This document shows, piece after piece, positions 23,265-33,068 of a stretch of DNA of 64,000 nucleotides. The notes below the pieces were generated by a model, which worked only from the letters and a program-made list of their open reading frames with translations, did not search any database and was not told the DNA's origin. Position numbers and translations under genes: made by a program. Numbering within the stretch: position 1 is the stretch's first letter; each line of letters begins with the position of its first letter. The stretch is from the NCBI RefSeq assembly GCF_026210795.1, contig NC_089433.1:186001-250000 (forward strand). The letters run 5' to 3'. This stretch comes from Rhizophagus irregularis (lineage: Eukaryota > Glomeromycota > Glomeromycetes > Glomerales > Glomeraceae).

Positions 23265-24945
23265 TTATCCTTGTTGATTCGAAATAAACTTTGAGCCTAA
23301 TGGTATAATTGATAACATTAATTAAAATTTAATTATTAAAATTATATTCAATAATTTAAAAAGATTAGAACTTACGTAGATCTTCATATCTTTTCGTTCT
23401 GAACTTATCAATCTTAATTAAACGATCACAAATTGTAACAATTTCATCATCAATCTTCTTTGAATCCTCTTTCACGTTTGATTTTAACTCGCTTAAAAGA
23501 TTTGCTAAGGTTTGTAAACAATCTAATAGAATAAATTAAAAAATAATGTTAAATGTAAAATGTATAATATATAAATATATGCTTTCCAATTTTAAACTTA
23601 TACAAACATTTGCTATCTGGTTCTAATTCCAATAATTCTCTAACCACGTTAATTTCACGTTGCAAAAGTTCAATTCTTTCTGATGTATTTATCGATAAAT
23701 TCTGATTTAATGAATTTGATGATTCTTTTGATTCTTCATTCATTTGTGAAGTAGATATAATAGAACCTAAAAATAAATAAAAAGTTTAAAATAAAATTAA
23801 AGTAAATATTAATGTCAAATTTTTCATACCTTGAGCAACCAACCACCAATGATATAGCCATGCACTTTGATCATCTGGATCAGTATAAAATGCCGCTTTT
23901 ACCAATTCAAATTCTATAAAAAAATGTTTGTTTTTTTTAAAAAAAAAAATTGAGTTTTTAAAGAATGTAATCATTATTTTTACCTTTATCAATTAGTTTT
24001 TTTTTCTTGTTCATCCAAATTTTTCTCTTTTATTAAAAGTGGTAATAATTTACTTCGTTGATGCCAAGCCGAATAATTAGAGAAATTTTGATTAATCTTT
24101 GTAGTTGTAAAATCAAACTCAATTTGAGTGAGCGAAGTTTCAGTTGTGCAAGAAAGTTTTGATGTCACATAACGTCGGTAATCCCAAGCGTGAACTTTTA
24201 AACCATTTTTGATAAATAAATAGTTAAAAATAATAAAAAGAATATTATTATTATTGTTGTTAAATTGAAATATTACTTACAATTTCTAGCATCCAATTCC
24301 AAAAATTTTCCGACAAGTTGCAATTCTTTATCCCAATCTGGATTCTGCATAGTTTCTAAACACCATCTTCTATGATTAAAAATCCAATAAGATTTCGGAT
24401 TTAACTGAAAAAGTTCTTGAAGAAAAACCAACTCGGTTGATAAAGTTTGTTGTTTATCTTCTTCTGAACTAATTTAAATAAATTAAAAACATTTATTTTG
24501 TTAAATTAACATTGAAATAATGAATTTAATAGAAAATACCATTCTTTTAGAAGCCCATTTAATAAAATTAATCTCCTAAAGTTCCATATTGAATAAAAAT
24601 CAGGGTTTTGTGACAATATTTTTGTAGTTAAAGCAAGTGCATCATTATCAAATTCTTTTTTATCTTTCTAATAATAATTATGATAATAAGTACATTAATA
24701 AATTAATTAAATTGATAAAATATATAAGTATATAAAAGAACGTTAAGAAATGACTTACTTTTTGAAAATACGACTCAACTAAATTCCTATATTCTTTTAT
24801 TTTAGTTACTTCCTTTTCTTTACGAAGTTTTTCTACTTCAGCCGATGGTTTTACTCGCTTACGGCCATGCTAATTGTAAAAAATGTGTATGTATATCATC
24901 TAATATATTTTTATCAGTTATTAAAAAATTCTAGATTCATACCAT
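23265..24945 (-). CDS. BET4: Rab geranylgeranyltransferase alpha subunit (Bet4/RABGGTA), with one homopolymer frameshift
   Basis: Nine exons: 24945-24943 (just the ATG), 24869-24759, 24667-24540, 24468-24281, 24194-23984, 23913-23830, 23766-23608, 23522-23376, 23296-23265. The protein would be 353 residues after one base is removed. It starts M-HGRKRV, conserved in this family, and carries the prenyltransferase-alpha repeats: [38 protein letters not shown] and [10 protein letters not shown]. The C-terminal region ends [22 protein letters not shown]. The enzyme, with Bet2 and the escort protein, attaches geranylgeranyl groups to Rab GTPases for vesicle traffic. Exon 5 has an A9 run (plus-strand T9 at 23997-24005) where eight would keep frame, and as written TGA follows a few codons later. 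All other junctions are intact, so a sequence error is likely. The LRR and Ig-like domains of the mammalian protein are absent, as usual in fungi. Confidence 0.9.
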
Positions 24946-26225
24946 TTTGTAAAAAATTAAAGAATGAAATTTTAACCATATGTAATAAAAATGAATTTAA
25001 TATAATGTAGTGGCACATGACAATCATCTGAGATCATAACAACGTGAAATAAATGACTATCATCTGTCCAATTTTTTAAAAGAGATTTTTTGGTCATAGA
25101 TCCCTGGAATAGTGATGTCAAATGATCAAGTCACTTGCCGAATGATTGAGCCTTTGGGGTCAACTGTATTGTCGCTTATATTATAGTTGTGGGGTAGAAA
25201 TATCGGTCATCCCGTAGGGGTGACCGATATGTTACCTTCTGTATTATTTATTATGCATGCCATGCCTAATTTTATAAAAAGTTTGATTTTTTAAATAATT
25301 AGCGTGTTATTTATATACATAACCAATATTTTTTATCCCACCCCTTTTACTGACAAAAATACGGTCTATCAAAAATAAAGTTTGAAGTCGCATAATATTG
25401 CGTACGTTAAATAGTCGCCATTTGAAAGTTTAAGAATTTCAATTTGGTTTTTAATTTGTCCATCAATGATTAATTATAATTCTTCATCAAAACATCTGAT
25501 AATCGGGACAAGTTAATTTCACTGATAAACGTTTTATTGACAGTCATTAACCGACAGTTCATTTTGCCAGTGCAAAGCTACTTTTAAAGAAAATTTAAAT
25601 TATTTTTTTCTAGTTTTTTGACTCATCACAGCTAAAAATACTAGTGGTAAAATGATTGTCGGGAAAATGTGTATCGGGAACAATAGGAGATCATGACCCC
25701 TTATGTTCTTAATTGTCGTTGAATTGAATGCGTCACCGAAAATCGATTACATATTACTAATTCAGAATATTAGAATAATAATTAACTGTCATTTGTTATT
25801 TACAGGGTTTCATGATAAGAAATGCACCGTAAATCAGTAACAAATTTTTAAAAAAATTTAGTAAAAAACAAACACAGATTATCATAAAGTAGTGTAATCA
25901 TGTGTTAATATCAATGTGAAAAAAATTCATTTTCAACTTGAAAGTCTATTTTACTTTATTAAATTCTCTTTTAGAATGGTAAAATTTATATTTAGGATTC
26001 TCATACGGAATTAATCTCGCAGATCTTAATCAAATATATTTAATTAACGAAGAATGTCATAATTACACAGATCTTACTAAATCTAATGTATTTTAATTTA
26101 AAGAAAAAGATGTGAAGTGAGATAAGATTGGCGTAACTTACATACCGTATATAACTTACGTTCAAAATTCTTCAAGCACAAATTATCTTAAAAAATTCTT
26201 TTTTATATAACCGTAACTTATCAAT
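24946..26225. other. Intergenic DNA upstream of BET4 and the kinase gene
   Basis: AT-rich divergent region of about 1.3 kb. It holds one short palindrome (next entry) and otherwise nothing I recognise. Confidence 0.45.
25193..25236. repeat. Palindrome related to the core of the 53-kb MITE
   Basis: ATATCGGTCATCCC (25200-25213) pairs with GGGGTGACCGATAT (25217-25230), and the outer GGTA/TACC extend it. The core of the element at 53182-53559 has the same arms (TATCGTGTCACCCC and GGGTGACCGATATTTTACC). It is probably a decayed remnant of that element. Confidence 0.55.
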
Positions 26226-28664
26226 ATGGCGTCTGTTTCATTAAACGAATGGATTAGTAAGAAGATAAAAGAAGGTGAAATAAGTTATTTAGATTATAGT
26301 GATCTTAGTGACCTGAGAATGATTGATAAAGAATCTGGCGTAAAAAGAGCTAATTGGGTATACGGTAGAGCTAAATTAGCATTAAAGGTTCTTATAAATA
26401 ATCCTACAATTAATGAAGATAATATGAACAAGTTACTTATTGAGGTATTTTATATAATCACATATTTGTCTTTTATTATTTATTATTCAAGTTAATATGA
26501 TTAATTTTTAAATTAATTATATCTAGTTAAATAATTTAATGAAAGTCAATTTTCATCCATGTATAAATACATTTTTTGGAATTACAAAAGGTTAATATTA
26601 ATGATTTTTAATAATGAAATTAATAAATAATATTCATTTAATAAAATTTATTATTTAAAATTATAGAACCATCATCAAATAATTATATGATGGCACTACA
26701 ATATGCTAACCAGGGAAATTTAAGAGATTATTTAAAAAGGAATTTTAGATTACTTCAATGGGCCGGTAAAATTAAGATGGCTTTGGATATTGCTCGTGGT
26801 TTAAAGTGCTTACATGCAAGAAATATTGTTCATAGAGATTTGGTAAGAATAAAATTGTTTTATTATTACTATTCTTTAAAAAAATTTTAATTTTCTACGT
26901 ATTAATTTGAATTCGTTACTTACATTATTATATATAGCATGCAAAAAACATATTAATTCACAAAAATAGATTAATGATTGCAGATCTCGGTTTATCGAAA
27001 CAATTAACTGTCGAAATTACATCAACTTCATATGTTGAACCACAATTCTTTACTGTTGCAAATTATGTAAGAAATAAGAAGTCTGATATCTACAGTTTAG
27101 GCGTTCTTTTATGGGAGATATCAAGTGGATATCCTCCCTTCTTAAAAATTCCATATTATTCTTTAATTTATAAAGTTTCAAATGGTCTTAGGGAAGAACC
27201 AATAAGTGATTCACCTCCTGAATATGTAGATCTTTATCAAAAATGTTGGGATGTTGACCCAAATATAAGACCAACTAGTGATGAAGTTGTTGATACATTG
27301 GAATATATTTTGTCAAATATTAAAGAAGATTCAAAGATTAAAGAAGATATGAATATTAGCGAAGATTCAAAGATTATAAAGAATACAGAATATACGAATA
27401 TTACTGAGGATCCAAATATTACGAATGATTCAAAGATAACAAATGATCCAATGATTAAAAATGATTTAATAGTTACAAATGATTCAAAGATTACACATAA
27501 TCAAATGATTACAGATGATTCAAAAATTACAAATAATTTAATGATTTCAGATGATTCAAAGGTTGCAAATGATCCAATGATTATAGATGATTCAAATGTT
27601 GCAAATGATTCAATTATTACGAATGATCCAAAGATTATTATTTCAAATGACTCAACGAATACAAATGATCCAATTATTACAAATGATTCAAAGATTACTG
27701 GAGATTCAAAGAAAGATGAAAAGCATGATCGTTCAGAATCATCACCATTACGTGAATATAAGATCAGTAAGTATATTTTCTTACATTGTCAAAAGTCTAT
27801 TAAGACATTATTATTAATATTACATTATTTATTATAGGTAAACCATTACCATTAGTTTTTAATAATATTGAAGATGAAAGTAGATTATTAAGTAGTATTT
27901 TAGATGAAATTGTTCAAGTTTATTTAGAATATAATAATATTGGATGGACAAATAATTTTGATTTTGATGAAGTTTTAGAAAAATATAAGTCAAAAGCACG
28001 AAAAATTTTTGATTATCTTATTGAAAATTCAAATATAAAGCATTATGAAGTGATAATTGGAAAGTTTTATAGAAAAGGGTTTGGAATTGATAGAAATGAT
28101 ATAATAGCATTCCAATGGTTTATGAAAGCGAATCAAAAGAATGATATGTGTGGTCATTATGAAGTTGGACATTGCTATTATAGTGGAAATGGTGTTACAG
28201 AAAGTAACGAAAATGCGTTTAGATATTATAAATTTGCTGCTAATAAAGGATTAAATATAGCTGTGGATTTTCTTGCAACTTGTTATGAATATGGTTATGG
28301 TACACAACAGGATAGCATTAAGGCATTTGAATTATATAAAATAGCTGCTAAAAATGGATTTATACCATCACAATATGAATTAGGTAGGTGCTTTAATTCT
28401 GGTAAAGGTGTTCAAAAAAGTTTGAAAAAAGCCTTAAAATGGTATAAGTTGTATCAAAAAAATAATGGAATTAGTGATGTATCGTCCAAGATTGAGGAAA
28501 TTGAAAAAGAATTGGTAAGATAAAATATATATAATTATATTTTTAATTTTTTAGATTACATGATACATGATAACATTATTAATGACTATTTAATTTAATA
28601 GGAACGAGGTTGGTTTAGAAGAGCTTTAAAAAAACCATCATCTGATTCGATTTTCAATTTATAA
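26226..28664 (+). CDS. Protein kinase-like domain plus Sel1 repeats, possibly a pseudokinase
   Basis: Six exons (26226-26444, 26527-26590, 26667-26842, 26938-27766, 27838-28514, 28602-28664) join in phase to 675 residues. The N-terminal 260 residues are a tyrosine-kinase-like/RIPK-type domain of the kind expanded in glomeromycetes. Seen are LALK with Lys54, HRDL (150-153) plus HAKN, ADLGLSK (DLG in place of DFG at 169-171), YVEPQF, and SDIYSLGVLLWEIS. The glycine-rich loop is not recognisable (IDKESGVKRANW) and the activation segment is about ten residues short, so activity is doubtful. A low-complexity NDSKITNDPMI-type linker (about residues 280-410) follows. Four Sel1-like repeats (such as HYEVGHCYYSGNGV) then make a helical scaffold. 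Sel1 proteins often hold signalling complexes. Partner and pathway are unknown. Confidence 0.85.
27320..27715 (+). repeat. In-frame minisatellite inside the kinase-Sel1 gene
   Basis: Imperfect units of about 24-30 bp with AATGATTCAAAGATTACAAA and AATGATCCAATGATT encode alternating NDSKI and NDPMI. The repeat is entirely within exon 4 and keeps the reading frame. Confidence 0.8.
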
Positions 28665-29444
28665 AATACATAAAATTATAATTTTCTGAATTTTATCATT
28701 AAATACTATATATCTAATATATTAATTTAATTTCTAGTACTAATTTATAATTTGTCAAACATTTTTTTTTTTTTAAAAAAAAATAAAAAAGTATAATTTC
28801 AGCGTCATTATAATTTGGACAAGAGTGAAGTACTTTTATTATCTAATAAAGATTACAAACGTATCAAATATATGATTTCGATAGTACATTTCGAGATTCA
28901 AAATCCTCAAATTGAAAATCTCGATTTGTACAAAATCTTAACAATTAATTTTTCTCTCACTTCATTCTAATATACCAACTGTATGTTTAAAGCACGTTAA
29001 CCCATATTAGTATATTTATTTGTTTGAAAGTTGTATATTTCAATTGTATAAATTATAATAAAAACAATGCTTTTAATACTGTGCGTAATTGCATAATTAA
29101 TTATAAATGTTCATTCCATCCTTAATTACGAAAAATTATTTCTCTATTCCCACTAAATTTAATTGCTAAATCTCACCGCACCAGCATTAGCAAATATTAA
29201 CGGGCAGAGTTTCATAACATTTTTAATTCTGCCCAAAATTCTACCCTAATTCTGGTAAGGTGACAATCAGTATGTACTCTTTAATATTTTGCGAAAGTGA
29301 CAAAAATTAAATGAATAAACTAAAAAGTAAAATTTACTTTACTTAAAATGGCACCACTGAATTTGAATATTTTATTATTTATTTTTTGTAGGTTATTTAA
29401 GATTTTGATCTATCGGAATATTTAGGGTTGGATCGGGACCGATA
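28665..29444. other. Intergenic DNA 3' of the kinase-Sel1 gene
   Basis: AT-rich; a T-run followed by an A-run lies at about 28764-28784. No gene recognised. Confidence 0.45.
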
Positions 29445-29676
29445 GGACCCAGAAATATATATAAAAGGGTCAGGTTTGAGTTTGCGTATTTTGAACTAAA
29501 AAAGTCATGAAAATCTTTCCTTTTTTAGATAATTTTTGATAATGCCAGTCAGACTTTTATTTCCTATTATAGTAACCGACTGGCATTATCATAATTCCGG
29601 CCCTGAAAAAATGCGTACAGCTCATAGTAAAAAATTTTTTTCATCACCTGACCCTTATATATATATTTCTGGGTCC
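29445..29676. mobile_element. Palindromic TIR element (MITE), 232 bp
   Basis: GGACCCAGAAATATATATAA (29445 on) is matched in inverted form at the right end (to 29676), an arm of about 30 bp with few mismatches. An inner inverted pair, GATAATGCCAGTC (29538-29550) and GACTGGCATTATC (29578-29590), lets the whole element fold on itself. No ORF is present, so it is non-autonomous. Confidence 0.8.
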
Positions 29677-29824
29677 TGGACCGATTATATAAATTTTCAT
29701 CTAATATAATTATATATTATTAATGAAGTTTTCATTTTTAATGATTAAAGCGCTAGAACGTTTTATTGATTTAGTGGAAGTGGTGTTTTATAATCGTAAA
29801 AACAAAGTTATAGTGGGAGATCAT

Positions 29825-29985
29825 TATGCGGACTTCCCCCAGGGGCTTGTACGGCGATTTCCTAGTTAGTTCCATCCTTGGAGTAGAAGCGAGCGAGTGA
29901 CCGAAGGAAGCGACCGTATGCAGTAGGATCAAGGAGAAGCATGGTCTCCAATTCTTTGGCGAATTTTCTTTGACCCATTATTATG
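29825..29985. other. GC-rich island of unknown origin
   Basis: This 160-bp segment is clearly richer in GC than its surroundings. On the minus strand it gives MGQRKFAKELETMLLLDP and following residues up to a stop at 29862; on plus it is broken. It sits directly beside a MITE and may be a captured or relic coding fragment. I do not recognise it. Confidence 0.3.
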
Positions 29986-30040
29986 TAAATTAAAAAAGAG
30001 TGAAAATTATACAGCATATAATATGCCCTGTAAAAAAAGT

Positions 30041-30313
30041 GGTATCCGATCAAAATCTCGACAGTCACAACACAAGATCGACAACAAAATCTCGACAATC
30101 CAAAATCTCGGCAATCCAAAATCCCGACAAGTCATTATATCGACAATTTTGTGATGTTGTGTTCTAATAAAATAATTTGTTATATTTAGTTTAAATGTGT
30201 TATAATTTTGTCGGGATTTGACTTGTCAGGATTTTGACATAAGATATTGGATTGTCGAGATTTTGTTGTCGGTCTTGTGTCAGTCGCTCAAATGATTTTC
30301 GAGATTTCGTACC
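30041..30313. mobile_element. Palindromic TIR element (MITE), about 273 bp
   Basis: The left arm CACAAGATCGACAACAAAAT (30071 on) matches the inverted right arm at 30243-30279 over about 37 bp with two or three mismatches. The outer ends, GGTATCCGATCAAAATCTCG and its inverted CGAGATTTCGTACC, also pair. Motifs ATCTCGACAATCC and ATCCCGACAAG recur inside. A truncated copy is at 8194-8363. Confidence 0.75.
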
Positions 30314-30350
30314 AAAACCAAAAAAGGTCGATCCATTTTTTTTATATTCC

Positions 30351-30501
30351 ATTTTTTTTCCATAAAAGGCTCATATTTCCGGAATTAATAACCTTATATC
30401 ACGGAATTTATCGAATTATTTACATTTTTCCGTGAATGGATCCGTGAAAGGCTCATTTTTACGGAGTTTTTACAGAAATAACGGAAAAATTTTTTTATAG
30501 G
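30351..30501. repeat. Dispersed repeat, copy 1 (second copy at 56342-56492)
   Basis: Both copies contain AAAAGGCTCAT, TTCCGGAATTAATAA, CCGTGAATGGATCCGTGAAA and ACAGAAATAACGGA in the same order and orientation, with about 90 percent apparent identity. This copy ends exactly where the LINE relic at 30503 begins. No ORF. Confidence 0.8.
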
Positions 30502-30502
30502 A

Positions 30503-31943
30503 ATGATATTTTCAGGGTGTATGAATAAACTATCAGAGAAAATTAATCCTAATTTAATTGAATTATATGGTATATGCTCTATTTTTTTTAAATTATGTGA
30601 TATTAAAGCTAATCCGGAAAAATATGAATTATTAGCTATAGGAAGGACAAATAGAGAGAATGAAGAGGAAGAGGATAATAGTATTCGTTAGATGGAGTTA
30701 AAATTAAAGTTAATAATAGTATAACAGGAGTGAATTTCTTGGAGTATGGATAAATAATAATGCATCTTTTAAATCTCATAATATTTATATAGAGAATTTA
30801 ATGAAAAAGGATGATAAATATAATGCGTTGGAAAAAGTCAACGGCAAAAAAATGTATATATTTATGGAATAATGTTGTGATTCCTATGGTTGAATATCAG
30901 CCTCAGTAAACAGTTTTAACCATTAAACATATCAGAAACAATAGAAATAATACTTGGTTAGTGGAGGCATTAAAAGTATTAGCGGATGATAATATAAAAT
31001 ATTTTGACCAAAGGGACATACTACTATAGACATAATAGAAGTTTCCGAAAAGCGTTAATAGTATTAAGTCAGTTAATTAATAGATGAAAATAATTGAATG
31101 AAAACTTGGAGTAGAGTAACGAATGAAGCGGGAAGAAGCAATAAAGGAAGAATTCCAAGTTGGTTTATGCAGTTAGTGTTTCTAGAGAAGTTTATAGTAG
31201 TTATGAGTTATTAAAAGAGGATATAGGAATGGAAAAAAGTTAAAAAATTATTGGGAAGAATTAGAGAATACATTCAAGGTTGATGATTTAGAATTGTTGT
31301 TACAAATTGATAATAGACTAAGCGTGATTAAAAGGATATTTAAATTTAGAAATTTTATAAAAGGATTAGAATATAAAGATAATGAGATTCTTCATATTTA
31401 TACAGATGCAGGTAAGAAGGATAATAATTGTGGTGTAGGATGGGTTATTTTAGACGAAAAAGGTGTAGAAATATATACGGACAATATGGGGTTTATGAGA
31501 AGTGGAATCAGTTGTTTTATACAAATAAGTTATCAACGCGACGTATATAATTATTTCGATTAACAAAGTTAAAAGTCATTATAGGAAATAATTAGCTGAT
31601 CAGTTATGTTGTTAGAAAACAAAGATCTCTTTAAATCAGAAGTTAAAATTAGTGACATATTGGAGAGGTTTATTGATTAATCAAAATCCTCGAGAATTTA
31701 TGAAAGAAGTGAATCAAATAAAATACAAAGCGGAATGGTCAGTGTTAGATATTAATCGATGTTCATATATTAGAGACGGATATAGATTGGGTATCGTCGA
31801 TGGAAATTATTATCTAAGATATCATGGTAGAATAATTGGTTGATAGTAATAGATCACTTTATTGAAATGATGTAATTACGTCTACATTATAATTAATTAT
31901 ATTGTATAATACTAATAAAGTTTTTTTTTTAAAAAAAAAAAAT
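30503..31943 (+). mobile_element. LINE relic: end of reverse transcriptase plus RNase H
   Basis: Broken reading frames follow LINE order. LCDIKANPEKYELLAIG (30503-30691) is typical of the RT thumb region. Then come a LGVWINNNASFKSHNI-like segment near 30740 and an RNase H domain with IYTDAGKKDNNCGVGWVIL (31294-31563). A C-terminal DINRCSYIRDG stretch (31652-31843) closes the coding part. The RT fingers and palm and any endonuclease are missing, so the copy is strongly 5'-truncated. It ends with AATAAAG and a homopolymer T/A run near 31920-31943. It belongs to a different subfamily from the LINE at 56.7-61.4 kb. Confidence 0.75.
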
Positions 31944-32539
31944 TTGGTATTTTGTAAAACAGCAATATCATTTGATTTCTCATTGGCGCTTTAAGAATGT
32001 TAAAGTACGAGAAAAAAAATTTTTCGTATATGCAATTATTTTGTGTTACATGATCGGGATTAGGATTTAGGACTATTATGCGTGACTACGCTTATATTTA
32101 AGATATCTCTCTTTCAAAATTCCTAATTTTTCTCGCCGCTATAAAGGTACTTCAAATAAGTATCTAATCCAGTTGTACGATCGGATTCTTTATTGAGCAA
32201 TGTCTGTTTATTATCTATTTTACTATCTACGTTATTAATTTCATAAATGCTGTATTGATACTTCCTTTGGAAAGTATAAAGTATGATCTTGAAGGAACTC
32301 GAAAAAATGACCCCAGAAGGGGTTCGAGTCACGCTGCTCGCACTGACTTATGATACTTCAGACATTATTAAGATCTCTGCCATTTGATAACTGAAATTCT
32401 GTAAATAATTCTTTTCGAAAATGCAAAAATATTATGGATGTGTTAGCCTTCTTGTCCTGACAGACTTAAGGATCTGGTTTTGCAGGACCAGGACCAAATT
32501 GGTCTAGAACAAAGTCCTAAATTGGTTCCGAGTCGATAG
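31944..32539. other. Spacer between LINE relic and the next repeat element
   Basis: No gene recognised. A minus ORF at 32123-32332 has no family resemblance. Confidence 0.4.
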
Positions 32540-33068
32540 TCCAGGATGGGACTTTGCGCCGAAATCCATTTCGGCGAAGTCATTTTACCAAATGGACATT
32601 TCGCCGAAATATTATTTATTCCATTTGGTTATTTTATTGTTTTTATACTAAATACATAAAGAAATCTTTATTATTATCTAGAAAATTCTTGAAATATATG
32701 ATTTTTATTAAACTCATCTCGTTGTTTATAATACAATAATCTTTTTTTTACTTACTTTTTCGTGAATAAGTGTTTTCGGGAAAATAAAGTTATTTATTTA
32801 TTGCATAAATATTAATACCAGTTACTTGAATGTTAAAGTGATAATATCCTGGAGAAAAAAAAAGATATTTAAAAATAATTTATTTTTTTTATTTTTATTG
32901 CGCGTTGAATATTTTTTATAAAAATGTTAATCGTTACCATTTTCCATTCGGCGAAATGGAATTCGCGAAATAGACGATTCGATGAAATGGATTCGATAAA
33001 ATGCATTTAAAGTGAAACATCCTTTCGACGAAACTTCTCTTCGGCGATATGTAGCCGTCCAGGAGTCC
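32540..33068. mobile_element. Element with TTTCGGCGAAATGG-type subterminal inverted repeats
   Basis: The left end (32548-32612) carries GCGCCGAAATCCATTTCGGC and CATTTCGCCGAAAT. The right end (32940-33055) carries inverted relatives: TTCGGCGAAATGGAATTCGC, GATGAAATGGATTCG, ACGAAACTTCTCTTCGGCG. The middle is AT-rich with no ORF. AGTCCAGGA-type words flank both sides. It is likely a non-autonomous DNA transposon; exact ends are uncertain. Confidence 0.55.

Noticed and set aside
32310-32345. tRNA-like T-loop word GGTTCGAGTC
   Set aside because: No matching acceptor, D or anticodon arms can be folded around it; I found no tRNA or rRNA gene in the window.
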